Assembly: GCA_041307765.1 (NCBI GenBank)
Contig: JBFZCW010000384.1
Span: 1-19,293 of the forward strand
Origin: DYRB01 sp041307765
GTDB taxonomy: Bacteria > Pseudomonadota > Gammaproteobacteria > Chromatiales > Chromatiaceae
DNA length: 19,293 bases
Direction: 5' to 3'
Shown: one piece after another, positions 7,876-15,742 of the stretch
Layout: every line of letters begins with the position of its first letter
Position numbering within the stretch: position 1 is the stretch's first letter
Made by a program: the position numbers and the translations under genes
Notes under the pieces: model-generated
What the model was told of the DNA's origin: nothing
The model's input: the letters and a program-made list of their open reading frames with translations, nothing else
Databases searched by the model: none

Positions 7876-7921
7876 GGCGAGGCCTCGCGTCGCCTGCCAG
7901 GCGGCGTTGGCCTGAAGAAAG

Positions 7922-10162
7922 CTAGCCTGGGTGTTGGGTCGGCCGTCGCCCCGCATCTGCCCCAGTGCTCAGGCCGCGAACATACGCTGAGGCCCCGGCG
8001 GGCGCCAGGTCGTCCAGCAGGGTGCGGGCCGCGGCGCGCAGCTTGGCGATGACCTCGGCCCGCCCGCTGGCCCCGGTCAGTGCGGCGACTGCGCTGAAGT
8101 CTCGGTGCTGCAGGACTGCCGCGACAAGCGCCCCGGCCTGGTCCTCGGGCAGGATCCGGCTCCGGAGCGACGGGCCGCGGGACAGCCCCGCGGCGGCGAG
8201 GCCACCCAGCGGGGCAATCACGGATTCGAACGGCCGCGCGGCGTGTGCGAACGCGGCCAGCTCCCGCCAGGCCGACGGGTCAAGGTCTGGGACGAAGGCG
8301 GGGCCGGAGGCGAGCAGGGCGAGGGCGATCTCGGGCTCCAGGTCGCGCAGGGGGCCGGCGAGGAGGCTCGGCAGGCGCTGGGCCAGGCGGCGGCGGGCAA
8401 GCCCCGCCAGATTCTCTCCGGCGTGGGACAGACCGGCCAGGACCACCGCGGCATGGGCTCCGCTGGCGGCGTTGCGGCTGGTGCCGATGTGCGCCGCGGG
8501 CAGGCCGCAGCGCTGCCAGAAGTGCAGCAGGTTGGCGGTGGCGCCGAAGCTGGCACCGAAGAGGTCGAGCCCGAGCCCTCGGGCGTCGGTCTGTACCCTG
8601 GCGAGGAGGGTCCGCCCCAGGCCGCGCCCCTGGACCGCGGGGTGCACGGCAATGCGCACCAGGCGCAGGTACCTTAGGTCCGTGGCCTCGCCGATTCCGG
8701 CATGGGCGTTCAAGGTCTGAGGCAGCAGGTGTCCGCGGGGGCGCCTGTGTCCGGCGAAGACGGCGGCCCCGAGATCCGGGTCGAGCCCGCCCTCCAGGGC
8801 GCCGAGGGCGGTCGCAGCGATGCGCCCCCGATGGCTCAGGGTGTAGACCCGCAGGTCGGGCCCGTCGAGGAGATGACGGAGGTCCGTTGGCCGCGTCTGG
8901 TAGTGGGCCAGGACCAGCAGTCCGAACAGCTGGCGCAACTGGGTTTCGTCGCCGGCGAGGGCATCGCGGTCCAGGCGGGCGAAGGTGCAAGTCGCGGGGT
9001 CGGCCTGGGCCAGGTCGTCGCCCGCGGCGGGGACGGCATCCAACAGCAGGGCCTGGGCGGCCAGGGCCTCGATGGGATCGGCATCGGCCCAGCGGATGGG
9101 GGTGGTCAGAGTCAGGGCCCGCCAGCCCGGGGTCAGTCGATCCAGGGTGGCCCGGAAGCGGACCTCGAAACCGCGCCCAGTGCCCTCATAGCCATACACG
9201 GTCGTCGCAAAGACGATGCGCCGGTAGCGGCGCAGCAGGGCCTCGAGCAGAGGGGCGGGGATGCCGGCGGCCTCGTCCACCAGGAGCAGGTCAGCGGGTG
9301 GGTGCGCCCGGGCCAGATGGTCGGGGGGCAGGAACAGGAGGGTCGCCGCGCCGTGCCGCAAGGACCCTGGGGCCGCCTGGGCCTGCGGCAGCACGCGCCC
9401 CGCATGGGCGAAGATCGGCCCGACTGCGGCGTGACGGGGGGCGGTCACCAGGATCTGCGCCTGGCCATCCGCCAACAACTCAGCCGCCGCCAGCCCGAGG
9501 GCCGAGGACTTGCCGCGGCCGCGGTCCGAGGTCAGAACCAGAGGGCGGCGGCCGCGACCACGGGCGGTCTTGAGGATAGCTGCAATGGCCAGACGCTGGT
9601 CACGAGTGCCAGGGTCGTTCGGCTGCGGGCTGGGATCGGCGGGGATGCGAGGTGCTGTCGGGGCCAGTGGCTGGCCCGCCCGAACCAGGGTCACCCCAGG
9701 GGCCTGGCTCAATACCCAGGCCAGGCGCCGGGTCATGCGGCTGGGCTTCCGGGCCGTGACAGCGGCCTCCCGGGTGGGGCCCTCCCCCAGGGCATCCGCG
9801 ACGGCCGGCCAGGTGTCGAGGTCGGGGGTCAGCAGGATCAGCAGGCCCCCGCCGCGCAGCGCCCCCAGGGCAGCGCCGAGGCTGTCGGGGTCCAGGCCGC
9901 CGTGGGTATCGTACACCAGGGTGTCGAGCTCGGTGCCGAGCAGGCGGTCCCCGGCCGTCGCCGGTAGGTGTGGCTCGGGCAGGTCGCGGTTGCTGAGCCA
10001 GACGGGCGTACCCTGATGCTCCAGGAGGGCCGCCAGGGTGGCGCGGGCGGCATTCAAGGTCCAGTCGGCGGGGCCGGACAGGACCAGGGCGCGGCGTTGA
10101 TTGGTGCTCAGGGCCTCTGCGCGTAGGCCCTGTGCGATTGCGAAGAGTGCCTCGTCGGCCAA
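7922..10162 (-). CDS. tmcA: tRNA(Met) cytidine acetyltransferase TmcA
   Basis: 746 residues. TmcA uses acetyl-CoA and ATP or GTP to form N4-acetylcytidine at the wobble position of elongator tRNA-Met, preventing AUA misreading. The modules appear in order: an N-terminal TmcA domain (RRALVLSG at 23-30), a helicase-like ATPase with Walker A SDRGRGKSS (212-220), a Walker B region LLLVDEAAGIP (292-302) and FATTVYGYEGTGRGFEVRF (318-336), then a GNAT acetyltransferase with RIAVHPAVQGRGLG (503-516) and FGASFGATANLLHFW (535-549), and a C-terminal RNA-binding tail. The start is a TTG at 10162 with GAGG 9 nt upstream. It gives the N-terminal length expected from E. coli TmcA, and no ATG or GTG lies just upstream in frame. 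The gene lies 102 bp downstream of folE on the same strand. Confidence 0.96.
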   Translation of the reverse strand: MADEALFAIAQGLRAEALSTNQRRALVLSGPADWTLNAARATLAALLEHQGTPVWLSNRDLPEPHLPATAGDRLLGTELDTLVYDTHGGLDPDSLGAALGALRGGGLLILLTPDLDTWPAVADALGEGPTREAAVTARKPSRMTRRLAWVLSQAPGVTLVRAGQPLAPTAPRIPADPSPQPNDPGTRDQRLAIAAILKTARGRGRRPLVLTSDRGRGKSSALGLAAAELLADGQAQILVTAPRHAAVGPIFAHAGRVLPQAQAAPGSLRHGAATLLFLPPDHLARAHPPADLLLVDEAAGIPAPLLEALLRRYRRIVFATTVYGYEGTGRGFEVRFRATLDRLTPGWRALTLTTPIRWADADPIEALAAQALLLDAVPAAGDDLAQADPATCTFARLDRDALAGDETQLRQLFGLLVLAHYQTRPTDLRHLLDGPDLRVYTLSHRGRIAATALGALEGGLDPDLGAAVFAGHRRPRGHLLPQTLNAHAGIGEATDLRYLRLVRIAVHPAVQGRGLGRTLLARVQTDARGLGLDLFGASFGATANLLHFWQRCGLPAAHIGTSRNAASGAHAAVVLAGLSHAGENLAGLARRRLAQRLPSLLAGPLRDLEPEIALALLASGPAFVPDLDPSAWRELAAFAHAARPFESVIAPLGGLAAAGLSRGPSLRSRILPEDQAGALVAAVLQHRDFSAVAALTGASGRAEVIAKLRAAARTLLDDLAPAGASAYVRGLSTGADAGRRPTQHPG

Positions 10163-10264
10163 GCAGGGAAACCTCGGGCCTTGAGTTGGGTGGGCCCGCC
10201 GCAGGCCTTGGCTGGGCGGTAGGCTATCAAAGAGGCGCGCGGGGCCCGGGGCGGGAGGGACTGG

Positions 10265-10903
10265 TCAAGTCCGGATGAAACCCATGAACTCGGCCCGGGT
10301 GCGCGGGTCGTCCTCGAAGGCGCCGCGCATGGCGCTCGACACGGTGGTGCTGTTCTGCTTCTGCACCCCGCGCATCATCATGCAAGTGTGGCTGGCCTCC
10401 ATGACCACGGCGACTCCGTGTGGGTCCAGGGCGGCCATCAAGGCGTCGGCGACCTGGTTGGTCAATCGTTCCTGGACTTGGAGGCGGCGGGCGAAGACAT
10501 CCACGACCCGGGCGATCTTGCTCAGGCCCACCACCTTGCCCTTGGGCAGGTAGGCCACGTGGGCGTGACCGAAGAAGGGAAGCATGTGGTGCTCGCACAG
10601 GGAGTAGAACTCAATCCCCCGTACCACGACCATCTCCTTGCAGTCTTCGGTAAAGACGGCCCCCTTGATGACCTCCTCCACCGTGGCGTGGTAGCCGCTG
10701 GTGAGGAAATCCATGGCCTTGGCTACGCGCAGCGGCGTGCGTCTAAGCCCCTCGCGGTTTGGGTCTTCCCCTAAGCTGCTCAGCAGGTTGCGGATCAGCC
10801 CCTCCTTCTCGGGGTCGTAGACCTCATCCTCGGATCTGGCGTCGAACGTTTCGGCATAGTGGCCGGCCGTAACCATCCGCGGCCTGCTGGCTTGTTCGGA
10901 CAT
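10265..10903 (-). CDS. folE: GTP cyclohydrolase I
   Basis: 212 residues, typical for type I FolE. It converts GTP to 7,8-dihydroneopterin triphosphate, the first step of folate and of queuosine-type deazapurine synthesis, as a cytoplasmic homodecamer. Clear signatures are the Zn-site segment YSLCEHHMLPF (100-110, with Cys103 and His106), GKVVGLSKIARVVDVFARRL (122-141) with QVQERLT following, and ASHTCMMMRGVQKQ (170-183) carrying the third Zn ligand Cys174. The ATG at 10903 follows GGGAGG at 9 nt spacing. The first 25 residues are variable and probably disordered. Confidence 0.97.
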   Translation of the reverse strand: MSEQASRPRMVTAGHYAETFDARSEDEVYDPEKEGLIRNLLSSLGEDPNREGLRRTPLRVAKAMDFLTSGYHATVEEVIKGAVFTEDCKEMVVVRGIEFYSLCEHHMLPFFGHAHVAYLPKGKVVGLSKIARVVDVFARRLQVQERLTNQVADALMAALDPHGVAVVMEASHTCMMMRGVQKQNSTTVSSAMRGAFEDDPRTRAEFMGFIRT

Positions 10904-10944
10904 GATTTCCCGCCTCCCGGGTCGGCTGTTTGGGGTCCCCCATC

Positions 10945-10974
10945 AGGATAGGGGGTGTGTCGATGCGCGGGCAA
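10945..10974 (-). promoter_or_regulatory. Candidate sigma70-type promoter for folE
   Basis: On minus, TTGCCC (10969-10974) and TATCCT (10945-10950) are 18 nt apart and lie about 40-70 nt before the folE ATG. Each hexamer matches the consensus at 4 of 6 positions. A CCCCC/GGGGG pairing (10937-10941 with 10951-10955) spans the -10 element. Such matches are expected by chance fairly often. Confidence 0.3.
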
Positions 10975-11104
10975 GAGAGTGGGGCCGCTGGAGAGAAAGG
11001 AAAGCCCGAGGGGCGAGGCCGGGGCCGATGCCGGCCTCTGAGGTTGCGAGTTGACCGACTGCGCGCCCGGATGACGGCGACAGAGGCTTGTTCGTCCCGC
11101 CGGA

Positions 11105-11563
11105 TTATCTGCGGCCCCGCGACCTAGGCCGTCCCTGGTAGGCCGCGATCTGCTGGATGACGACCTGAAAGGGCAGGGCAGCGAGATTGCCGAACCGCTC
11201 GATCGCCTGGATCAGGAGCCCGAAGATGTCGGCAATCTGGACTGGGGGCGGCACGTCCGGGTGCAGTGCGACGTGGATCCCTCGGAGGCCGCCGACCTGG
11301 ACGCGCATGGCCTTGGCGTGGGGCAGGACGGCGGTGTCCCTAGTCGCCTTCAGGGCGAATCGGGCCTGTTGGCGCAGCACCTCCAAAGTCTCCATGCATC
11401 GACCCTGGGCCTCGTCTGAGGCGCAGCGGACGCCCTCGCGTTCGGCGATGCAGAAGCGCTGCGCCTTGGAGCAGGCGCAATTGTTGGTCAGGATGGCCTT
11501 CTCGTAGGGGCAGAAGCGCTCGTTTATGGCGCGGTAGGTGTCGCGAAAGACCTCGTTGTCCAC
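11105..11563 (-). CDS. Six-cysteine protein of unknown function in the grxC-hslR cluster
   Basis: 152 residues; family not recognised. The N-terminal third holds six cysteines at 18, 29, 31, 38, 47 and 56 (including FCPYEK, NCACSK, RFCIAE and GRC). The remaining two thirds contain none and look alpha/beta, ending in an Arg-rich tail. This clustering suggests a metal or Fe-S site, or a set of redox-active thiols. The start is GTG 11563, preceded by TGAGGA at about 6-7 nt spacing, which overlaps the stop codon of hslR; the gap to hslR is only 9 nt, so the two are almost certainly co-transcribed and coupled. Next to a glutaredoxin and a heat-shock ribosome-rescue factor, a role in thiol or stress metabolism is a reasonable guess only. 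Confidence 0.75.
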   Translation of the reverse strand: MDNEVFRDTYRAINERFCPYEKAILTNNCACSKAQRFCIAEREGVRCASDEAQGRCMETLEVLRQQARFALKATRDTAVLPHAKAMRVQVGGLRGIHVALHPDVPPPVQIADIFGLLIQAIERFGNLAALPFQVVIQQIAAYQGRPRSRGRR

Positions 11564-11572
11564 GCGAAGTCC

Positions 11573-11980
11573 TCAGGGCACGCCCTTACTGGTGAAGCGC
11601 TGAATCATCCGGCGGTCCCGTTTGGTGGGCCGGGCCGCTCCGTCCGGGTAAATGCCGGTCTCGCGCCGCGCGCGAACCTGCTCTTGGCGGCGCGATCGGC
11701 TGGTCTCCTCCTCAGCGTAGAGCAGGGCGGCCTCCGGGGCTGGACGGCGCTGTTTCGATACCGCCAGCACGGTCACCTCCCAGGAGAGGGACTCCTTTTG
11801 AATGGTCAGGCGGGTCCCAGGGCGCACCGTCTTCGCTGGTTTCGCGCGCTGACCGTCGATCTCGACCTTGCCCCCGTTGATGGCCTCCACCGCCAGGTGC
11901 CGCGTCTTGAAGAAGCGCGCGGCCCACAGCCACTTGTCGACGCGGATGGCTTGCGTCTCGGCGGCTGTGGGGGCACTCAT
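11573..11980 (-). CDS. hslR: Heat-shock protein 15, S4-domain ribosome-associated RNA-binding protein
   Basis: 135 residues, close to E. coli Hsp15. An S4 RNA-binding domain covers about residues 12-70 (VDKWLWAARFFKTR at 14-27, GGKVEIDGQRAKP following). It is followed by the Hsp15-typical segment KQRRPAPEAALLY and a basic C-terminal tail with RPTKRDRRMIQRF. Hsp15 binds free 50S subunits that carry a stalled nascent chain, allowing their recycling after heat shock. I chose ATG 11980 because it begins one base after the grxC stop and gives the family's usual N-terminal length; an upstream ATG at 12019 would overlap grxC and add 13 residues. It lies in a tight cluster between grxC and the six-cysteine gene. 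Confidence 0.93.
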   Translation of the reverse strand: MSAPTAAETQAIRVDKWLWAARFFKTRHLAVEAINGGKVEIDGQRAKPAKTVRPGTRLTIQKESLSWEVTVLAVSKQRRPAPEAALLYAEEETSRSRRQEQVRARRETGIYPDGAARPTKRDRRMIQRFTSKGVP

Positions 11981-11981
11981 G

Positions 11982-12236
11982 TCAGAGCCCAAGGAGCGGG
12001 TCGAGCTCGCCGCGGGCATCGAGCCGTGCCAAGTCGTCGTAACCCCCGACGTGGCGGTCGCCGATGAAGATCTGGGGCACCGTGTGCCGACGGGTAATGT
12101 CCATCATGTGCTGCATCTGATCGACGTCGTGGTCGACGCGGATCTCGTGGAAATCCACCCCCTTGTGCTGCAGCAGGTGCTTGGCGCGCACGCAGTAGGG
12201 GCAGATGGCAGTGGAGTAGATGGTCACGGGTGGCAT
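11982..12236 (-). CDS. grxC: Glutaredoxin 3 (dithiol)
   Basis: 84 residues, the length of GrxC. The thioredoxin fold carries the dithiol active site CPYC at 12-15 (in YSTAICPYCVRAK), the cis-proline TVP at 52-54, and the glutathione-binding GGYDDL at 64-69. It reduces protein disulfides and mixed glutathione disulfides in the cytoplasm using glutathione. The frame stays open upstream, but homology starts at the ATG at 12236, so the longer reading is rejected. It is the first gene of the apparent grxC-hslR-unknown operon, divergent from pepN. Confidence 0.95.
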   Translation of the reverse strand: MPPVTIYSTAICPYCVRAKHLLQHKGVDFHEIRVDHDVDQMQHMMDITRRHTVPQIFIGDRHVGGYDDLARLDARGELDPLLGL

Positions 12237-12577
12237 GGCGGTCTGCGGGTTCCTGCTCGCGGTCTGAGGCTGGGGGCCGGCGCCTCGCCCAGCAAAGGCT
12301 TCTATTAAGGCACGATTTGCCGAACTTGAAAATCGCCGCTGGCGCCCGGAAACAGGAGGGACCGGCGTTTGGGGTCTGGTTCCGCCGCTGGCATCGTTGG
12401 CCAGGCACCAAACGCCAAGGGGCCCCGCGCGGGTCGATGGGTCGCGCTGAAACGATTCGCTCGATCCCCTGGATGTGGGCAGCCCTTCCGGACCACAATC
12501 CGCCCTGGCCGCGCCGGCGGCCAAAAAAAGTCTGGCATCGTGCGTCCCGCTGCCAAGCGAGATCCCCTGAGGCTCCC
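12237..12577. other. Divergent intergenic region between grxC and pepN
   Basis: 341 bp without a credible gene. It must hold promoters for both directions. The comparatively AT-rich part at about 12299-12333 is the best place for the grxC promoter (TTAATA on minus as a possible -10), but no convincing -35 is seen. It also contains the long inverted repeat 12364-12416 and a 16-bp hairpin GGCCGC-GCCG-GCGGCC (12507-12522) followed by seven A residues on plus. Confidence 0.5.
12364..12416. repeat. Long imperfect inverted repeat in the grxC/pepN spacer
   Basis: The 16-nt arms 12364-12379 and 12401-12416 are inverted copies: the outer nine bases (GGCGTTTGG / CCAAACGCC) pair perfectly, and the inner seven have one mismatch and one wobble. 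The loop is 21 nt. No T-run follows on either strand, so it is not a standard terminator. It could be an mRNA leader structure for pepN or a protein-binding site. Confidence 0.6.
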
Positions 12578-15232
12578 ATGTACCGCGACACCCCTCGTCC
12601 CATCTACCTCGAAGATTACCGGCCCCCGGAGTTCCTGATCGAGCATGTCGACCTGTGCTTCGACCTGGACCCCGAGACCACACGGGTCCAGGCGGCCATT
12701 ACCTTTCGGCGCAACCCGGCGGCGGTGCGCGGACAGGGCGAGCTGCGCCTGGACGGGGAGCAACTGGAGTTGGAGGCCATCGCCATCGACGGGCGCCCAC
12801 TGGCCCCAGCGGAGTATCGGGTGGCGGAGGATGCCCTCACCCTGCTGCGGGTTCCGGATCGCTTCGAGCTGACCACCCGGGTCTGCATCCACCCGGCCCT
12901 CAACACGGCACTGGAGGGCTTGTATCAGTCCGGGCAGATGCTCTGCACCCAGTGCGAGGCGGAGGGCTTCCGGCGGATCACCTACTTCCTGGACCGCCCG
13001 GACGTGATGGCCCGCTACAGTACCACCCTGGTGGCGGACCAGGTCCGCTACCCGGTCTTGCTGTCCAACGGCAACCCGGTGGAGTCGCGCCATCTCGACG
13101 GGGGCCGGCACCTGGCGCGCTGGGAGGACCCTTTCCCTAAGCCAAGCTACCTGTTCGCTCTGGTGGCGGGGGATCTGGGATTGGTGGAGGACCGCTTCGC
13201 TACCGCCTCCGGGCGCGAGGTGGCATTGCGCATCTATGTCGAGCACGACAATCTAGATAAGTGTGACCATGCGATGCGCTCTCTCAAGGCGGCCATGGCC
13301 TGGGACGAGGCCCACTATGGGCGCGAGTACGACCTGGACGTCTACCAGATCGTCGCCGTCAGCCACTTCAACATGGGCGCCATGGAGAACAAGGGGCTCA
13401 ACGTCTTCAATGCCAAGTACGTCCTGGCCCGGCCAGACACCGCCACGGATCAGGACTTTCTGGGAATCGAGGGGGTGATCGCCCACGAATACTTCCACAA
13501 TTGGACCGGTAACCGCATCACCTGCCGTGATTGGTTCCAGTTGAGCCTCAAAGAGGGGTTCACCGTCTATCGCGACCAGGAGTTCTCCGCCGACATGGGC
13601 TCGCGCGGGGTCAAGCGCATCGCCGACGTGCGGGCCCTGCGGGCGCGGCAGTTCGCCGAGGACGGCGGGCCCATGGCGCACCCCGTGCGCCCGGACTCCT
13701 ACATCGAGATCAACAATTTCTATAGTGCGACCGTCTACGAGAAGGGTGCGGAGTTGGTGCGCATGCAGGCCTTGCTGTTGGGGCCTGAGGCCTTCCGGCG
13801 GGCCACGGACCTGTACTTCGAGCGCCACGACGGCCAGGCCGTGACCACGGAGGACTTCGTGCGCTGCATGGAGGCGGCGAGCGGGCGCGATCTCAACCAG
13901 TTTCGTCTGTGGTACAGCCAGGCGGGAACCCCGGTGATCGAGGCGGACGACCGCTACGACCCCCAGGCCCGGATCTACGAGCTGACGCTCCGCCAGTCCA
14001 CGCCGCCGACGCCAGGTCAACCGGACAAGGTGCCGCTGCATATCCCCATCGCCCTGGGCCTGTTGGGGCCGGACGGCAGCGACCTGGCCTTGCGTCTGGA
14101 GGGGGAGACGGCAGCCAGCTCGGGCCGGACTCGCGTGCTGGAGTTGCGCGGGGCCGAGGAGCGCTTCCGCTTCACCGAGGTCCCCTTCCGGCCCGTGCCA
14201 TCCCTGCTGCGCGGCTTCTCGGCCCCGGTGCGCCTCCGTCGGGACTGGCAGGACGAGGACCTGATGTTCCTCATGGCCCACGACGGTGATGGGTTCAACC
14301 GTTGGGACGCGGCCCAGACCCTGGCCCAGCGCCTGCTCCTGCGCATGGTCGCCGAGCCCGAGACTCCGGTCTCGCCTGGATTCCTCGCCGCCTTTCGCGG
14401 GGCCCTTCGCGCCGGCGCGGCGTTCCCACCGGCGGAGCTGGCCTTGCTGGCAGAGGTCCTGAGCCTGCCGTCTGAAGGCTATCTGGGGGACCAGATGGGT
14501 CAGGTGGACGTGGACGGTATCCACCATGCCCGCGAGACGTTGCGCCGCGCCATTGCCCTGGAGTTGCAGAGCGACCTGTTCGTGGCGTACCAGGCCAATC
14601 AGGACGAGGGCCCCTATGAGCTGACCCCAGCCGCAGTGGGGCGGCGTGCCCTCAGGAACCTCTGCCTATGGTATCTCGTGGCTGGCGGTACGGACGACGC
14701 CCGCGCCCGGGTGCGCACCCAGTACGCCAGGGGCGAGAACATGACCGATACCCTGGCGGCGCTCCGCCTGTTGGTGGGCGACGGCGGTGCGGCGGGTGAT
14801 GAGGCCCTGGCCGAATTCTACGGCCGCTGGTCCGCAGACCCATTGGTCCTGGACAAATGGTTCAGCATCCAGGCCACCAGTGCCCGCCCAGAGACCCTGC
14901 TGCGGGTGGCGGCGCTCCTCGTGCACCCGGCCTACGACAGCCGCAATCCCAACCGGGTGCGCAGCCTGGTGGGGGCCTTCTGCGCCGGCAACCCGGTACG
15001 CTTCCATGCCGCGGACGGTGGCGGCTACCGCTTCCTGGCCGACCGGGTGCTGGAGCTCGACCCGCAGAATCCGCAGATCGCCTCGCGCCTGCTCCAGTCA
15101 CTCGCCCGCTGGCGGCGTTATGACCAAGCCCGCCAGGGGCTGATGCGCGGGGAACTGGAGCGCGTCCTGGCGGCGCCGGAGCTCTCCAAGGACAGCTACG
15201 AGGTCGCTTCGAAATGCTTGCAGGCGGCCTAG
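12578..15232 (+). CDS. pepN: Aminopeptidase N (M1 family, PepN)
   Basis: 884 residues, near the 870 of E. coli PepN. This cytoplasmic zinc enzyme removes N-terminal residues from peptides in the last stage of protein turnover. The N-terminal beta domain opens with PIYLEDYRPPEFLIE. The substrate-binding motif GAMEN is at 267-271, and the zinc signature HEYFHNW is at 303-309 (His303, His307) with the third ligand Glu326 in LSLKEGFTVYRDQEF. YEKGAELVRM, typical of PepN, follows. An Ig-like domain and a long C-terminal alpha-helical domain complete the chain. ATG 12578 has TGAGG at 5 nt spacing and matches the family N-terminus; the frame is open further upstream, but those codons are spacer DNA. 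Confidence 0.97.
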   Translation: MYRDTPRPIYLEDYRPPEFLIEHVDLCFDLDPETTRVQAAITFRRNPAAVRGQGELRLDGEQLELEAIAIDGRPLAPAEYRVAEDALTLLRVPDRFELTTRVCIHPALNTALEGLYQSGQMLCTQCEAEGFRRITYFLDRPDVMARYSTTLVADQVRYPVLLSNGNPVESRHLDGGRHLARWEDPFPKPSYLFALVAGDLGLVEDRFATASGREVALRIYVEHDNLDKCDHAMRSLKAAMAWDEAHYGREYDLDVYQIVAVSHFNMGAMENKGLNVFNAKYVLARPDTATDQDFLGIEGVIAHEYFHNWTGNRITCRDWFQLSLKEGFTVYRDQEFSADMGSRGVKRIADVRALRARQFAEDGGPMAHPVRPDSYIEINNFYSATVYEKGAELVRMQALLLGPEAFRRATDLYFERHDGQAVTTEDFVRCMEAASGRDLNQFRLWYSQAGTPVIEADDRYDPQARIYELTLRQSTPPTPGQPDKVPLHIPIALGLLGPDGSDLALRLEGETAASSGRTRVLELRGAEERFRFTEVPFRPVPSLLRGFSAPVRLRRDWQDEDLMFLMAHDGDGFNRWDAAQTLAQRLLLRMVAEPETPVSPGFLAAFRGALRAGAAFPPAELALLAEVLSLPSEGYLGDQMGQVDVDGIHHARETLRRAIALELQSDLFVAYQANQDEGPYELTPAAVGRRALRNLCLWYLVAGGTDDARARVRTQYARGENMTDTLAALRLLVGDGGAAGDEALAEFYGRWSADPLVLDKWFSIQATSARPETLLRVAALLVHPAYDSRNPNRVRSLVGAFCAGNPVRFHAADGGGYRFLADRVLELDPQNPQIASRLLQSLARWRRYDQARQGLMRGELERVLAAPELSKDSYEVASKCLQAA

Positions 15233-15263
15233 CGGCGGGTGGCTGGGATGCCGCGTTGGCTCA

Positions 15264-15295
15264 AGCGGCCAGCGGCCGGCGACCAGCGGCCAGCG
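15264..15295. repeat. Short direct repeats between pepN and the CbiX-type gene
   Basis: Two exact copies of AGCGGCCAGCG lie 21 bp apart (15264-15274 and 15285-15295), within a run of CCAGCGG-like words. A related run, GCAGCCAGCAGCCGGCG, occurs just after the NlpC/P60 gene near 17899-17916. These may be part of a family of short intergenic repeats in this genome. Confidence 0.5.
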
Positions 15296-15329
15296 ATTCG
15301 CGATCCACCCAAACGATCAGGGAACCACC

Positions 15330-15698
15330 ATGCGTCACTTGCTGTTAGTGGCCCACGGCAGCCGCCGTGAGGCATCCAATGAGGAAGTTCGGAAACTCGC
15401 CGCGAGTCTGGCCCCGCGGGCCCAGGGGCGCTTCGATGCGGTCAGCTGCGCCTTCCTGGAGATCGCAGACCCGTCCATCCCCGAGGGGATCGATGCGGCG
15501 GTGCGCTCGGGGGCGGGCGAAGTCGTGGTCCTGCCCTATTTCCTGTCGGCAGGTCGCCACGTTGCGGAGGACATCCCCAGGGAGGTCGAGGCCAAACAGC
15601 ACGAGTACCCGCAGATACGCATCCAGGTGACCCCCTATCTGGGCCTGGCCGGCGGCGTGGCAGAGATCCTGCTGTCCCTGGCCGATGCCCGAGGGTGA
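15330..15698 (+). CDS. Short-form CbiX/SirB-type sirohydrochlorin chelatase
   Basis: 122 residues, the size of the homodimeric short chelatases (CbiX-S). Features are LLVAHGSRREASNEEV (5-20), with the metal-binding His9, LEIADPSIPEGIDAAV (43-58) and VVLPYFLSAGRHVAEDIP (66-83), carrying the second His77. These enzymes insert Co2+ (cobalamin route), Fe2+ (siroheme) or Ni2+ into sirohydrochlorin; which metal applies cannot be told from the sequence. Siroheme is in demand in sulfur oxidisers that use reverse dissimilatory sulfite reductase, so a siroheme role would fit a purple sulfur bacterium, but this is inference. ATG 15330 has AGGGA at 6 nt spacing. It lies 97 bp after pepN and is convergent with the Mrr-like gene. 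Confidence 0.9.
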   Translation: MRHLLLVAHGSRREASNEEVRKLAASLAPRAQGRFDAVSCAFLEIADPSIPEGIDAAVRSGAGEVVVLPYFLSAGRHVAEDIPREVEAKQHEYPQIRIQVTPYLGLAGGVAEILLSLADARG

Positions 15699-15742
15699 GT
15701 CACGGTGGCTCCAGTCGTCCAGCAGGGTGACTGCGCGCCGGG

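Noticed and set aside
8245..9967. Long plus-strand open frames opposite tmcA
   Set aside because: They are shadows of the GC-rich tmcA gene, with Arg/Gly/Pro-rich composition and no recognisable motifs.
12507..12529. GC-rich hairpin GGCCGC-GCCG-GCGGCC followed by seven A residues, looking like a terminator
   Set aside because: On plus the stem is followed by A, not T, and on minus the T-run comes before the stem. Neither orientation gives an intrinsic terminator.
12230..12577. Upstream extension of the pepN frame by 116 codons
   Set aside because: The added sequence lies in the divergent spacer, reads as low-complexity Arg/Pro-rich shadow, and ATG 12578 has a good ribosome-binding site and the family N-terminus.
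15696..15732. AGTCAC/GTGACT inverted repeat between the chelatase and Mrr-like genes as a bidirectional terminator
   Set aside because: Only six base pairs with a 23-nt loop and no T-run; too weak to call.
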